40,312 nt of DNA, taken from positions 1 to 40,312 of the forward strand of contig JAGWPE010000251.1 of NCBI GenBank assembly GCA_028870635.1, in the 5' to 3' direction. Each line of letters begins with the position of its first letter. Position 1 is the first letter of the stretch. Origin of the DNA: Gammaproteobacteria bacterium. GTDB taxonomy: Bacteria; Pseudomonadota; Gammaproteobacteria; Steroidobacterales; Steroidobacteraceae. Of the stretch, positions 19,886 through 28,727 are shown in pieces. The notes under the pieces were generated by a model. That model saw only the letters and a list, made by a program, of their open reading frames with translations. It searched no databases and had not been told where the DNA came from. A program made the translations under genes and the position numbers.

Positions 19886-21162
19886 CACCCGGTCCGCTTG
19901 AGTGAGGCGATCCCCAGGGCCTTGAGCACATACCTCTCGTACACCGGCGTCACCGAGCCCGTACGGACCTTGCGCAGAAAGTACTTCTCGAAGGCCACCT
20001 TGGCGAGGTGCACCCACTTGCCGACACCGGTCCATGTCACGTTGCGCGGCGGGATCTCCGGCAACGCCACGAATGCGGCACCCGTGTCTCCGAAGTCGGC
20101 CAGGCAGACCGCATTCCACGTCGCCCGCGCGGCCGCGGGGCGACCCTCGAGCTCGGCCGCGATGTTCTCGCTGATCGCCGCCACCATCGACTCGATCATG
20201 TAGCCGGTCTTGGGCGCGCCGGTCGGCACGGGCGTCACTTCCACGGGCGGAATCGCCACGCACACGCCCGCGGAAAAGATGTTGGGGTATTGCTTCGAGC
20301 GCTGATGCTCGTCGATCAGCACGAAGCCGCGGGGATTGCACAGGCCGGGAACGGCCGCCACGGCATCGACGCCCTTGAACGCCGGCAGCACCATGGCATA
20401 GCGGAAGTCCAGATGGTGCTCCTTCCTGGGCTTTCCCTCCTCATCGTGCTCCACGACCGCCATGGAGGTCGGCGCGACACCGGCGATCTTGGCGTTGGTG
20501 ATCCACTTGATGTGGCGCTTGCGCAGCTCCGATTCCATCAGGCCCTTGCTGTCACCGACGCCGCCCAGGCCCATGTGTCCGATGTAAGGCTCGCTGGTCA
20601 CCAGCGTGATCGGCACCCGGTCGCGCAACTTGCGCTTGCGCAGATCGGCATCGACGATCATCGCGAACTCGTACATCGGGCCGAAGCAGCTCGCGCCCTG
20701 AGCGGCGCCGATGACGACGGCTCCGGGCTCGCGCAGGAACTCCTGATACTTCTCCCAGGCCCGTACGGCATGATCCTGGGTACATACCGACTCGGTATGG
20801 CCTTCGGGCCCGAGACCCGGGACCTCCTCGAATGCCAGCTTCGGGCCGGTGGTGATGACCAGGTAGTCGTAATCGACGGTGCGCCCGTCATCCAGCGTGA
20901 GGCGCCGCTGCTGCGCCTCGATCGCCCTCACCGGATGATCGATCCATTCGATGTCCTTCGCCTGCAGCGGATGGTGCAGCAGCACGCGGGTCTGCTCACG
21001 GTCGCGCCAGCCGACAGCCACCCAGGGGTTCGAAGGAGTGAACTCGAAATACGGCGCAGCGCCGATCAGGGTTACCCGATGGGATTTGCCGAGACGCTTG
21101 CGCAGCTCGTAGGCGCAGGGTACCCCGCCCACGCCCGCTCCGATGACGACTATATTTGCCAT
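19885..21162 (-). CDS. sqr: Sulfide:quinone oxidoreductase (type I-like)
   Basis: FAD-binding IVVIGAGVGGVPCAYELRKRLG; three cysteines at SVCTQDHA (C127), GASCFGPMYEF (C159), NAVCLADFGD (C353), in the same sequence contexts as the catalytic Cys of A. ferrooxidans SQR; AIPPVEVTPVPTGAPKTGYMIE and FEKYFLRKVRTG. Confidence 0.9.
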   Translation of the reverse strand: MANIVVIGAGVGGVPCAYELRKRLGKSHRVTLIGAAPYFEFTPSNPWVAVGWRDREQTRVLLHHPLQAKDIEWIDHPVRAIEAQQRRLTLDDGRTVDYDYLVITTGPKLAFEEVPGLGPEGHTESVCTQDHAVRAWEKYQEFLREPGAVVIGAAQGASCFGPMYEFAMIVDADLRKRKLRDRVPITLVTSEPYIGHMGLGGVGDSKGLMESELRKRHIKWITNAKIAGVAPTSMAVVEHDEEGKPRKEHHLDFRYAMVLPAFKGVDAVAAVPGLCNPRGFVLIDEHQRSKQYPNIFSAGVCVAIPPVEVTPVPTGAPKTGYMIESMVAAISENIAAELEGRPAAARATWNAVCLADFGDTGAAFVALPEIPPRNVTWTGVGKWVHLAKVAFEKYFLRKVRTGSVTPVYERYVLKALGIASLKRTG

Positions 21163-21192
21163 GACAGTCTCCGGGAGAGCCTCTCTGCGCCC

Positions 21193-24100
21193 TCACTCAT
21201 GGACCAGCACTCCGGCGGTGCGCTCGGCCCGGGTCTCCTTGCGCTTGAGGTATGCGTAATAGAGGACCGGGATCACGAGCAGCGTGAGCACCGTCGACAC
21301 GAAAATGCCGAAAAGGAGCGAGACGGCGAGCCCGTTGAAGATGGGATCGTCGAGAATGAAGAGCGCCCCGAGCATCGCCGCGGCCGCGGTGAGGGCGATC
21401 GGCTTGGCGCGGATGGCGCCGGCGCGGACCACCGCCTCCTCGAGCGCGAATCCTTCGCGCACCGCCCCGTCGATGAAGTCGACGAGCAGGATCGAGTTGC
21501 GCACGATGATGCCGGCGAGCGCGATCATCCCGATCATCGAGGTCGCGGTGAACTGCGCCCCAAGGAGCGCGTGACCCGGCATCACCCCGATGATGGTGAG
21601 CGGAATCGGCGCCATGATGATGAAAGGCACGAAGTACGAGCCGAACTGGCCGACGATGAGCAGGTAGATCAGTACCAGGCCTACCGAGTACGCCAGGCCC
21701 ATGTCGCGGAAGGTCTCGTACGTGATCTGCCATTCTCCGCCCCACTTGATGGCGAAGCTGTTGGCGCTGGCGGGCGGGCGGATGAAGTACTGACCGACCG
21801 GCGTGCCGCCCGGGGGCGCATGCCGCAGGCGCGAGACGATCTCGAACATGCCGTAGAGCGGACTGTCGAGCCGGCCGGCCATGTCTCCCATCACGTAGGT
21901 CACCGGCAGCAGGTCTTTGTGATAGATCGGGGCATCCCAGACGCCGCGGCGCACGTGCACCAGCTCGGAAATCGGCACGAGCGCGCCGCTCGCCGAGCGC
22001 ACATCGAGATCGAGCAGCCTGTCGATCGACGCCTGATCCGCAGGGGGCAGCTCGAGTCTCACCGGAATCGGGTTGCGCTCGCGGCCGATGTGCGCGTAGG
22101 TGGCATCGAGCCCGGAGAGGCCGAGCGCCAGCGTGCTCGTGATCTGCTCCTGTGAGATCCCGAGCAGCGCCGCCTTCTGCCGGTCGACAGCGACGATGAG
22201 CCGCGGCGACGGCGCTGTCAGGCTGTCGTCCACATCGATGACATCGCGCGTGCTGTCGAAGACCTTGCGGACCTCCCGCGCGAGGCGCTCCTGCCCGGCG
22301 TACTGCGGGCCGTAGATCTCCGCGACGATCGGCGCCTGGACAGGCGGGCCCGGCGGCACCTCGACCACCTGCAGGGAAGCGTGATAGCGCCGGGCGATGG
22401 CGGCGAGCGCCGGCCGGACCGCGAGCGCGATCGCATGGCTCTCGCGGCGGCGCTTCTCCTTCGGCACGAGCTGCACCTCGATCTCGCCGAGCTCCGGGCT
22501 CTCGCGCAGGTAATACTGCCGCACGAGTCCGTTGAAGTTGGCCGGCGCGGCGGTGCCCGCGTACACCTCGTAGTCGCTGACCTCCGGCACCCGCGCGATG
22601 ACCTGCGAGAGGTCATCGAGCAGCCGCGCGGTCGTCTCCACCGTGCTGCCGGCGGGCAGGTTCGCCACCACCTCGAATTCCGACTTGTTGTCGAAGGGCA
22701 GCATCTTCAGCACCACCACCCTCGCCACGACGAGCCCCACGGCCACGAGGATCGCAGCGAGGATTCCCCAGTAGAGACGATGGCGGCGGATGCGGCCCTT
22801 CGCTCCGGCAAGATATGGGCTCACGAGGCGTTGAAACAGGGGCAGCAGCGGTGGCGCCTTGCTCTGCTCCACCGCGGGAACGTGCGTCTCACCCAGGAGC
22901 TTTCTGCACAGCCAGGGCGTGAACATGAGCGCCACGCCGAGCGAGATCAGCATTCCGGTGCTGGCGTTGATCGGTATGGGACTCATGTAGGGTCCCATCA
23001 GACCGCTCACGAACGCCATCGGCAAGAGCGCCGCGATCACGGTGAATGTGGCGAGGATCGTCGGCCCGCCGACCTCGTCGACCGCCCGCGGAATGAGCTC
23101 GCTCAGCGTTCCTCCGCCCATCTGCGCGTGGCGATGGACGTTCTCGACGACGACGATCGCATCGTCCACCAGGATTCCGATGGAGAAGATCAGCGCAAAC
23201 AGCGACACACGGTTTATGGTGAAGCCCCACGCCCAGGAGGCGAACAGGGTTGCCGCGAGAGTCACGGTCACCGCGGTGCCGACCACCACGGCCTCCCTTC
23301 TTCCCATCGTAAGGAGGACGAGAAGCACGACGGAGACGGTTGCGAAAACCAGCTTCTCGATGAGCTTCATCGCCTTCTGGTCCGCCGTGACTCCGTAGTT
23401 GCGGGTGACGGTGACGTGCACGCCGGCGGGAATGTAAGTGCCGCGCAGCTCCTCGATCCGCCGGGTGACCTGGCGCGCCACCGCGATGGCATTGGTTCCC
23501 GGCTTCTTCGCGATCGCGATGGTGACCGCCGGAGCGTGCGCGACCGGCGGCAGGCCGACCGCCGCCGCGCCCGCGCCGCTGCCGAGCCAGACGTACGAGG
23601 CCGGAGGATCCGGTTGCAGCGACACGTCCGCGACGTCGGACAGGTAGACGGGCCTGCCCTCGTGGACGCCCACGACCAGATTCGCCACCTCGTCGCGGCC
23701 GGCGAGGAAGGTGCCCGCCTTCACCGGAACCACCTCGTCATTGCCGATCAGCGAGCCCGCCTGGCGCACGAAGTTGGCGGCCTCGAGCGAGCGGGAGAGC
23801 CCGAGGACGGTCAGTCCGTAGCCGGCGAGCTTCTGCGGATCGAGCTGCACGCGCACGATGCTCTCGGGTGCGCCGATGGTGTAGACCTTGCGCGTATCCG
23901 GGACACGCTTGAGCTCCGTCTCGATCGACCGAGCCACCTGTCCGAGCTGGTACGAGCCGCGCGCCGGATCGCTGGTCCACAGGGTCAGGGTGACGATCGG
24001 TACATCGTCGATCCCCATGGGCCGGATGAGCGGCGGGAGTATGCCGGCGCCCGGCGGCCGCCAGTCCTGGTGAGAATAGATGGCGTTGTAGAGCCGCACG

Positions 24101-24441
24101 ATGGCCTGCGTGTGCGGCTGCCCGACCTCGTATTCCACGGTGAGGACCGCCATACCCGGCCGCGATACCGAGTAGATGTGCTTGATCCCCTCGATCTCCC
24201 CGAGCAGCTGCTCCATGGGCGATGTGACCTGGGCCTCCACCTGGCCGGAAGAAGCGCCGGGAAACGGAATGAAGATGTTGGCGAAGGTGACATTGATGTC
24301 GGGATCTTCCTCCCGGGGCGTGATCGCCAGCGCGAATACGCCCATCGCGAGCGCGGCGATCGCCAGAAGCGGCGTCAGCTGGCTGTGCAGGAAGCGAAGC
24401 GCCAGGCGCCCGCTGAAGCCGAGATTACCGTTACCGCTCAT
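21193..24441 (-). CDS. RND efflux permease (AcrB/HAE-type)
   Basis: 1082 aa; TPREEDPDINVTFANIFIPFPGASSGQVEAQVTSPMEQLLGEIEGIKHIYSVS; ILVDDAIVVVENVHRH; IALAGIIVRNSILLVDFID. Confidence 0.95.
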   Translation of the reverse strand: MSGNGNLGFSGRLALRFLHSQLTPLLAIAALAMGVFALAITPREEDPDINVTFANIFIPFPGASSGQVEAQVTSPMEQLLGEIEGIKHIYSVSRPGMAVLTVEYEVGQPHTQAIVRLYNAIYSHQDWRPPGAGILPPLIRPMGIDDVPIVTLTLWTSDPARGSYQLGQVARSIETELKRVPDTRKVYTIGAPESIVRVQLDPQKLAGYGLTVLGLSRSLEAANFVRQAGSLIGNDEVVPVKAGTFLAGRDEVANLVVGVHEGRPVYLSDVADVSLQPDPPASYVWLGSGAGAAAVGLPPVAHAPAVTIAIAKKPGTNAIAVARQVTRRIEELRGTYIPAGVHVTVTRNYGVTADQKAMKLIEKLVFATVSVVLLVLLTMGRREAVVVGTAVTVTLAATLFASWAWGFTINRVSLFALIFSIGILVDDAIVVVENVHRHAQMGGGTLSELIPRAVDEVGGPTILATFTVIAALLPMAFVSGLMGPYMSPIPINASTGMLISLGVALMFTPWLCRKLLGETHVPAVEQSKAPPLLPLFQRLVSPYLAGAKGRIRRHRLYWGILAAILVAVGLVVARVVVLKMLPFDNKSEFEVVANLPAGSTVETTARLLDDLSQVIARVPEVSDYEVYAGTAAPANFNGLVRQYYLRESPELGEIEVQLVPKEKRRRESHAIALAVRPALAAIARRYHASLQVVEVPPGPPVQAPIVAEIYGPQYAGQERLAREVRKVFDSTRDVIDVDDSLTAPSPRLIVAVDRQKAALLGISQEQITSTLALGLSGLDATYAHIGRERNPIPVRLELPPADQASIDRLLDLDVRSASGALVPISELVHVRRGVWDAPIYHKDLLPVTYVMGDMAGRLDSPLYGMFEIVSRLRHAPPGGTPVGQYFIRPPASANSFAIKWGGEWQITYETFRDMGLAYSVGLVLIYLLIVGQFGSYFVPFIIMAPIPLTIIGVMPGHALLGAQFTATSMIGMIALAGIIVRNSILLVDFIDGAVREGFALEEAVVRAGAIRAKPIALTAAAAMLGALFILDDPIFNGLAVSLLFGIFVSTVLTLLVIPVLYYAYLKRKETRAERTAGVLVHE

Positions 24442-24466
24442 GCAACATCCCTTCGGATGGCGCGGC

Positions 24467-25546
24467 TCATCGTCCGGCGCTCACGCCGGCAGAGGACGCC
24501 TCGAGCCGCTGCATCGCGGCAAGCGGATCCTCCGCAACCCGATCGCCGGCCATGAGGCCTGAGAGCACCTCGACCTGATCCGCGAAGGGGTCACCGAGGC
24601 GCACTTGCTGCAGCGTCGTGCTGCCGTCCGGACGCACGAGATAGACGGCGGTCACCTCACTGCGGCGCACGATCGCCCTCGCCGGCACGAGCAGCCTCGT
24701 CCGCTCGCCGACCACGAAGCCCACCTTCACGAGCATGCCGGGGGAGAGCCCGGGGGTGTTCTCGGGAAGGTCGAGCCACGCGCGGAAAGTGTTCGAGGGA
24801 GTCGAGGCAACCGGAAAGACCGTCACCTGCGCCGCTTCGATCCGGCGGCCGTCGAAGTAGACCGCGCCTTTGAGGATCCTGCGAACCGTATCGACGATGG
24901 ATTGCGGGATGTCGGCCACCACGCGCAGATGCTGCAGTGATACACCGCTCATCAGCGGCGTGCCCGGGACTACCGTCTCCCCGCGCTGTACGAGCCGCTG
25001 GGTCACCACTCCTGCGTAAGGAGCGCGAATCTCCGTGTAACCGACACCCTGCCTCGCGCTGAGGACCGCGGCGCGCGCCGCCGCCAGCCGCGCCGCTGCC
25101 GCGTCCCGATCGGCCGCGGCCTGGTCGTAGGCCGCCTTCGGGACGACCTGCCGGTCGTACATGTCGCGGATCCGTTGGTAGCGCGTTTCGGCTTCCGAAG
25201 CGCGGGCCTGTGCTTCCCGCAGCGCGGCCTGCGCCGCGGCCAATCCGGCATGCTGCTCGGTCGCGCGCAATCGGATGATCACGGCGCCCGCGGGCACGTA
25301 GTCGCCCACATCGAAGTTGACAGCAGCAACGCGCCCGGATGTCTGGGCGGCCACGGTGGCGTGATTGACCGCCTCCACGACTCCGTCCAAACGCCGCTCG
25401 GCCGGCGTGCTCACCGGCGACACCAAGACCGACACGAGCGGCGGGTGCGCGGGTCGGGCGGTTGGCACGGAGCCGGGCCTGCCGCCGCACGCCGTAAGAA
25501 GCAGCGCCCCGGCGGCACAGACAGAAATGCTCCAGGCCGGTTTCAT
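24467..25546 (-). CDS. RND efflux periplasmic adaptor (lipoprotein)
   Basis: Start MKPAWSISVCAAGALLLTACGG (lipobox); AAQTSGRVAAVNFDVGDYVPAGAVIIRL; adjacent to the RND permease. Confidence 0.92.
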   Translation of the reverse strand: MKPAWSISVCAAGALLLTACGGRPGSVPTARPAHPPLVSVLVSPVSTPAERRLDGVVEAVNHATVAAQTSGRVAAVNFDVGDYVPAGAVIIRLRATEQHAGLAAAQAALREAQARASEAETRYQRIRDMYDRQVVPKAAYDQAAADRDAAAARLAAARAAVLSARQGVGYTEIRAPYAGVVTQRLVQRGETVVPGTPLMSGVSLQHLRVVADIPQSIVDTVRRILKGAVYFDGRRIEAAQVTVFPVASTPSNTFRAWLDLPENTPGLSPGMLVKVGFVVGERTRLLVPARAIVRRSEVTAVYLVRPDGSTTLQQVRLGDPFADQVEVLSGLMAGDRVAEDPLAAMQRLEASSAGVSAGR

Positions 25547-25640
25547 GAATGAATCGCTCCCGGGACGGTGCCCGCCAGTGGCAGTTTCGGAACTTCGGCG
25601 CGGCCGCCGCATCCGTATCTTACGCAACGGGCGCGTCTGC

Positions 25641-25844
25641 TCAGCAGAACGCGGCACCGGCCTTGACGCCCAAGCTCTTCAGGATCCGCGCGAGCGGACA
25701 GAAGCCGGTGAAGGCGGACTGCAGGAGATTCACGCCCACGAAGGCCGTGAGCAGCAGCCACCAGGGGTTGACGAGAGCTCCGAGTGTCAGGCCGAGCAGC
25801 ACGACGGCCCCGGCGAAGGCGAGCACGATACGATCGATGGTCAT
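25641..25844 (-). CDS. DUF2892 / YgaP-like transmembrane protein
   Basis: MTIDRIVLAFAGAVVLLGLTLGALVNPWWLLLTAFVGVNLLQSAFTGFCPLARILKSLG. Confidence 0.9.
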   Translation of the reverse strand: MTIDRIVLAFAGAVVLLGLTLGALVNPWWLLLTAFVGVNLLQSAFTGFCPLARILKSLGVKAGAAFC

Positions 25845-25901
25845 GGGGCTACTCCGCAGCCGGCCGAGGTGCCGGCCGGCATGTCATGGGCGCGATCTTA
25901 T

Positions 25902-25917
25902 ATTAGTATTTTCTAAT
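25902..25917. promoter_or_regulatory. Putative ArsR(BigR/SqrR)-type operator in the divergent promoter
   Basis: ATTAG-TATTTT-CTAAT inverted repeat in an unusually AT-rich stretch between DUF2892 (-) and arsR (+). Confidence 0.65.
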
Positions 25918-25957
25918 TTAGCAATAGGCGATTATACTGACCGCACCAGACCCAGCC

Positions 25958-26353
25958 ATGGCGCAGGAGCCCGCCTCGATGACGCGCGCACCCGAGACCG
26001 GCATTTCACCCGGCGCGCTCACGCGCGCGGCCCGGGAGCTGTCCCCGCATGCCGCGGAAGCGGCAAGCCTCCTGCGGGCGCTCGCCAATGAGCAGCGGCT
26101 GATGATCCTCTGCAACCTCGTGCCCGGCCCGCTCACGGTGGGCGAGCTCAACGGGCGTGTGCCCTTGAGCCAATCGGCCCTCTCGCAGCACCTCGCGGTA
26201 CTGCGCGATTCGGGAATCGTGCAGGCGCAGCGCCGGGCGCAGAGCGTGCACTACTCGCTGCCGCCGGGGCTGGTCACGCGGCTCCTCGGTGTGCTGCACG
26301 AGGAGTACTGCAATGCGCCACGCTCGAGCACGCGGCCGCGGCGATCCTCCTGA
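25958..26353 (+). CDS. ArsR-family regulator, BigR/SqrR/YgaV-like persulfide sensor
   Basis: LLRALANEQRLMILCNLVPGPLTVGELNGRVPLSQSALSQHLAVLRDSGIVQAQRRAQSVHYSL; C52 and C118 (spacing 66) positioned as in BigR (42/108) and SqrR (41/107). Confidence 0.88.
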   Translation: MAQEPASMTRAPETGISPGALTRAARELSPHAAEAASLLRALANEQRLMILCNLVPGPLTVGELNGRVPLSQSALSQHLAVLRDSGIVQAQRRAQSVHYSLPPGLVTRLLGVLHEEYCNAPRSSTRPRRSS

Positions 26354-26366
26354 CTGCCGCCGTCCC

Positions 26367-28727
26367 CTATTGCATCTGCAGCGACCGGCTCATCGAGGCC
26401 TTCACCGCATCGAGAATGAATGCCAGCGCGACCGATGCGCCGAGCACGAGCCCGAGGAGCACGGCGGGCACCGCAGCCATGAGGAGGCCTTGCGTGGCGA
26501 GCACGGTGATGATGAGCACGTCGGCCACGGAAGAGACGAGAATCCAGCCGCTCGGTCGCGAGCTCCACAGCCTGCGGCGGTCGCGCACCACGTAGAAGGT
26601 GGCCTGGCCGACGAAGACCAGCGTCACCGCGGCCAGCGTCCGAAGCTCCGGTCGCGGGAGGCCGAGCCGGAAGTAACCTACCGCCACCACGGCCGTGCAA
26701 AAGGTAACGTTGCAGAGCGCCAGCACGACGCCGAGGAGGGTCACGTTGTTGACATGCCATGCATTCGGACGCCCCGACGGGCGTACATTGTCCGTCGTCG
26801 CTGACATTGCGAGAAAATCGCCGGTGATCATGAGTATTGCCATCAGACGCGGCGTGAGTACCGCATGCCCCGTCATGGCGAGCCCCGTGACGAGCAGGAG
26901 CATCTGACTCAACTTCTGCGTCAGCGATCGCAGTGTGTAAGTGAGGGTGCGCTGAAAAGCAACGCGGCCCTCGCGCACCGCGCTCACGATGCCGCCGAGC
27001 CCGGGCTCGGTGAGGACGATTCCGGCGGCGGACTTCGCGACATCGGTGGCGGTGGCAACCGCGATTCCCATCTGCGCCTGCCGCAGCGCCGGCGCATCGT
27101 TGGCGCCGTCGCCGCACATGCCGACCGTGTGGCCGCCCTGCTGAAACGCCTTGACGATGTGAAACTTGTCCTCCGGGAACACGCCCGCAAAGACCGCGAA
27201 GTCCTCCGGATGGACGCTCGCCGGCGGCGCTCCGGCCGGACAGACGGGTCCCTCGAGTCCCACTGCCCGGGCAATCACGGCGGCCGTAGCGGGGGCATCT
27301 CCCGTCACCATCACCGTGCGGACCCCGAGCGAGCGAAGCTCTGCGATCAGCCTGGCGGAATCGGCCCGCGGTGGATCGCTCAGGGCAATGAGCCCGGCGA
27401 GCTCCAGGGGCGGTGAGGCTCGGGGAGCCGAGTCGACGCCGCGTGCGCTGACCGCTACCGCGAGCACGCGAAAACCCTGCGCCGCGAGCTCATCTGCGAT
27501 CCCCGGGGCGCGCTCCGGAACGGCGGCGAGCTGAGAGAGCGTGCGGAATGCTCCCTTCACGATACGGATCGCGCCGCCGCCGGGAGCCCGGACGATCGCC
27601 TCCGCCGTCTTGCTCCCCGGATCGAACGGTATGAAGCGCGAGACGGCCATGGCGGTGACGTCATCGTCCGTCCCGGCTCCGCCGGCGCTCCGGGATGCCG
27701 CAGCACGAATGGCCCCATCCACAGGGTCCTGTCCCCCCTCCGAGCTCGCGAGCGCCGCGAGCGCGAGGACCCGCGCCTCGCCATATCCGGGCATCGGGCG
27801 TACGGCGGTGACCTCGAGCGCATTGCGGGTGAGCGTGCCGGTCTTGTCCGAGCAGAGCACATCCAGGGTCGCCGCATCCTCGACTGCGGACAGACGCGTC
27901 GGCAGAATGCCCCGTTCCGCAAGGGAGCGGGCGCCGAGTGCGCTCGCGAGCGTGAAGGTTGCCGGGAGCGCCACCGGGATGGCGGCAAGGATGGCGGTCA
28001 GCGTGAGCGGGATGAGCTCGTGGGTGGGCAGCCCCGAGGCGACCCCATACGCCACCTGCGCGAGCACGATCGCGCCGTTGAACACGGCAAGGTTGCGCAC
28101 GACCCGTAACACAGTCGTCTGCTGCGAGCTCGTTCCATGCGCGGTGCGCACGAGCTCCGCCGTGCGGCCGAATCGCGTGCGCGGTCCGGTCGCAGTGACC
28201 TCCGCCATCGCCTCGCCGCGGCGCACCAGCGCGCCGGCATATATCGCGCGCCCCACCCCACCCTCGACCGGCAACGATTCCCCCGTCAGCATCGACTGAT
28301 CGAGCAGCACCTCGCCCGCGAGCAGACGGGCATCGGCCGGCACGATGCCGCCGAGAGTCAGCTTGATGAGATCGCCCGGAACCAGTTGCTCGGCGGGGAG
28401 TATCATCCAGGCGCCGTCGCGGCGGGCCGACGCGCTCAGCGCCAGACGGGATTTGAGCGCCCGCAGAGTGCTCTGCGCCCTCCCCTCCTGCAGGAAGCCC
28501 AGCGCCGCGTTGAAGAGCAGGAGCACCGCGATGACTGCCGCCTCGACGCGCTCGCCGACGGTGAGCTGCAGCACGATTGCCGCTTCCAGCATCCACGGCA
28601 CCGGCGCCCAGAACTTCTCGAGGAGGCGGCGCCACGGCCGAGCCTCCTCCTCCGGGCTTGCGTTCGCTCCCCACTCACGCAGACGCCTGCGAGCCTCATC
28701 GCTCGTGAGACCCAGGGGCGCACCCAT
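26367..28727 (-). CDS. P-type (type III-like) H+-exporting ATPase
   Basis: SMLTGESLPVE, DVLCSDKTGTLTRN, MCGDGANDAPALRQAQMGIAVATATDVAKSAAGIVL; start MGAPLGLTSDEARRRL at 28727 overlapping the mgtA stop. Confidence 0.88.
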   Translation of the reverse strand: MGAPLGLTSDEARRRLREWGANASPEEEARPWRRLLEKFWAPVPWMLEAAIVLQLTVGERVEAAVIAVLLLFNAALGFLQEGRAQSTLRALKSRLALSASARRDGAWMILPAEQLVPGDLIKLTLGGIVPADARLLAGEVLLDQSMLTGESLPVEGGVGRAIYAGALVRRGEAMAEVTATGPRTRFGRTAELVRTAHGTSSQQTTVLRVVRNLAVFNGAIVLAQVAYGVASGLPTHELIPLTLTAILAAIPVALPATFTLASALGARSLAERGILPTRLSAVEDAATLDVLCSDKTGTLTRNALEVTAVRPMPGYGEARVLALAALASSEGGQDPVDGAIRAAASRSAGGAGTDDDVTAMAVSRFIPFDPGSKTAEAIVRAPGGGAIRIVKGAFRTLSQLAAVPERAPGIADELAAQGFRVLAVAVSARGVDSAPRASPPLELAGLIALSDPPRADSARLIAELRSLGVRTVMVTGDAPATAAVIARAVGLEGPVCPAGAPPASVHPEDFAVFAGVFPEDKFHIVKAFQQGGHTVGMCGDGANDAPALRQAQMGIAVATATDVAKSAAGIVLTEPGLGGIVSAVREGRVAFQRTLTYTLRSLTQKLSQMLLLVTGLAMTGHAVLTPRLMAILMITGDFLAMSATTDNVRPSGRPNAWHVNNVTLLGVVLALCNVTFCTAVVAVGYFRLGLPRPELRTLAAVTLVFVGQATFYVVRDRRRLWSSRPSGWILVSSVADVLIITVLATQGLLMAAVPAVLLGLVLGASVALAFILDAVKASMSRSLQMQ

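Noticed and set aside
20008-24555. Long plus-strand ORFs (715 aa and 724 aa)
   Set aside because: Antisense to SQR and the RND permease; Arg/His/Glu-rich shadow translations.
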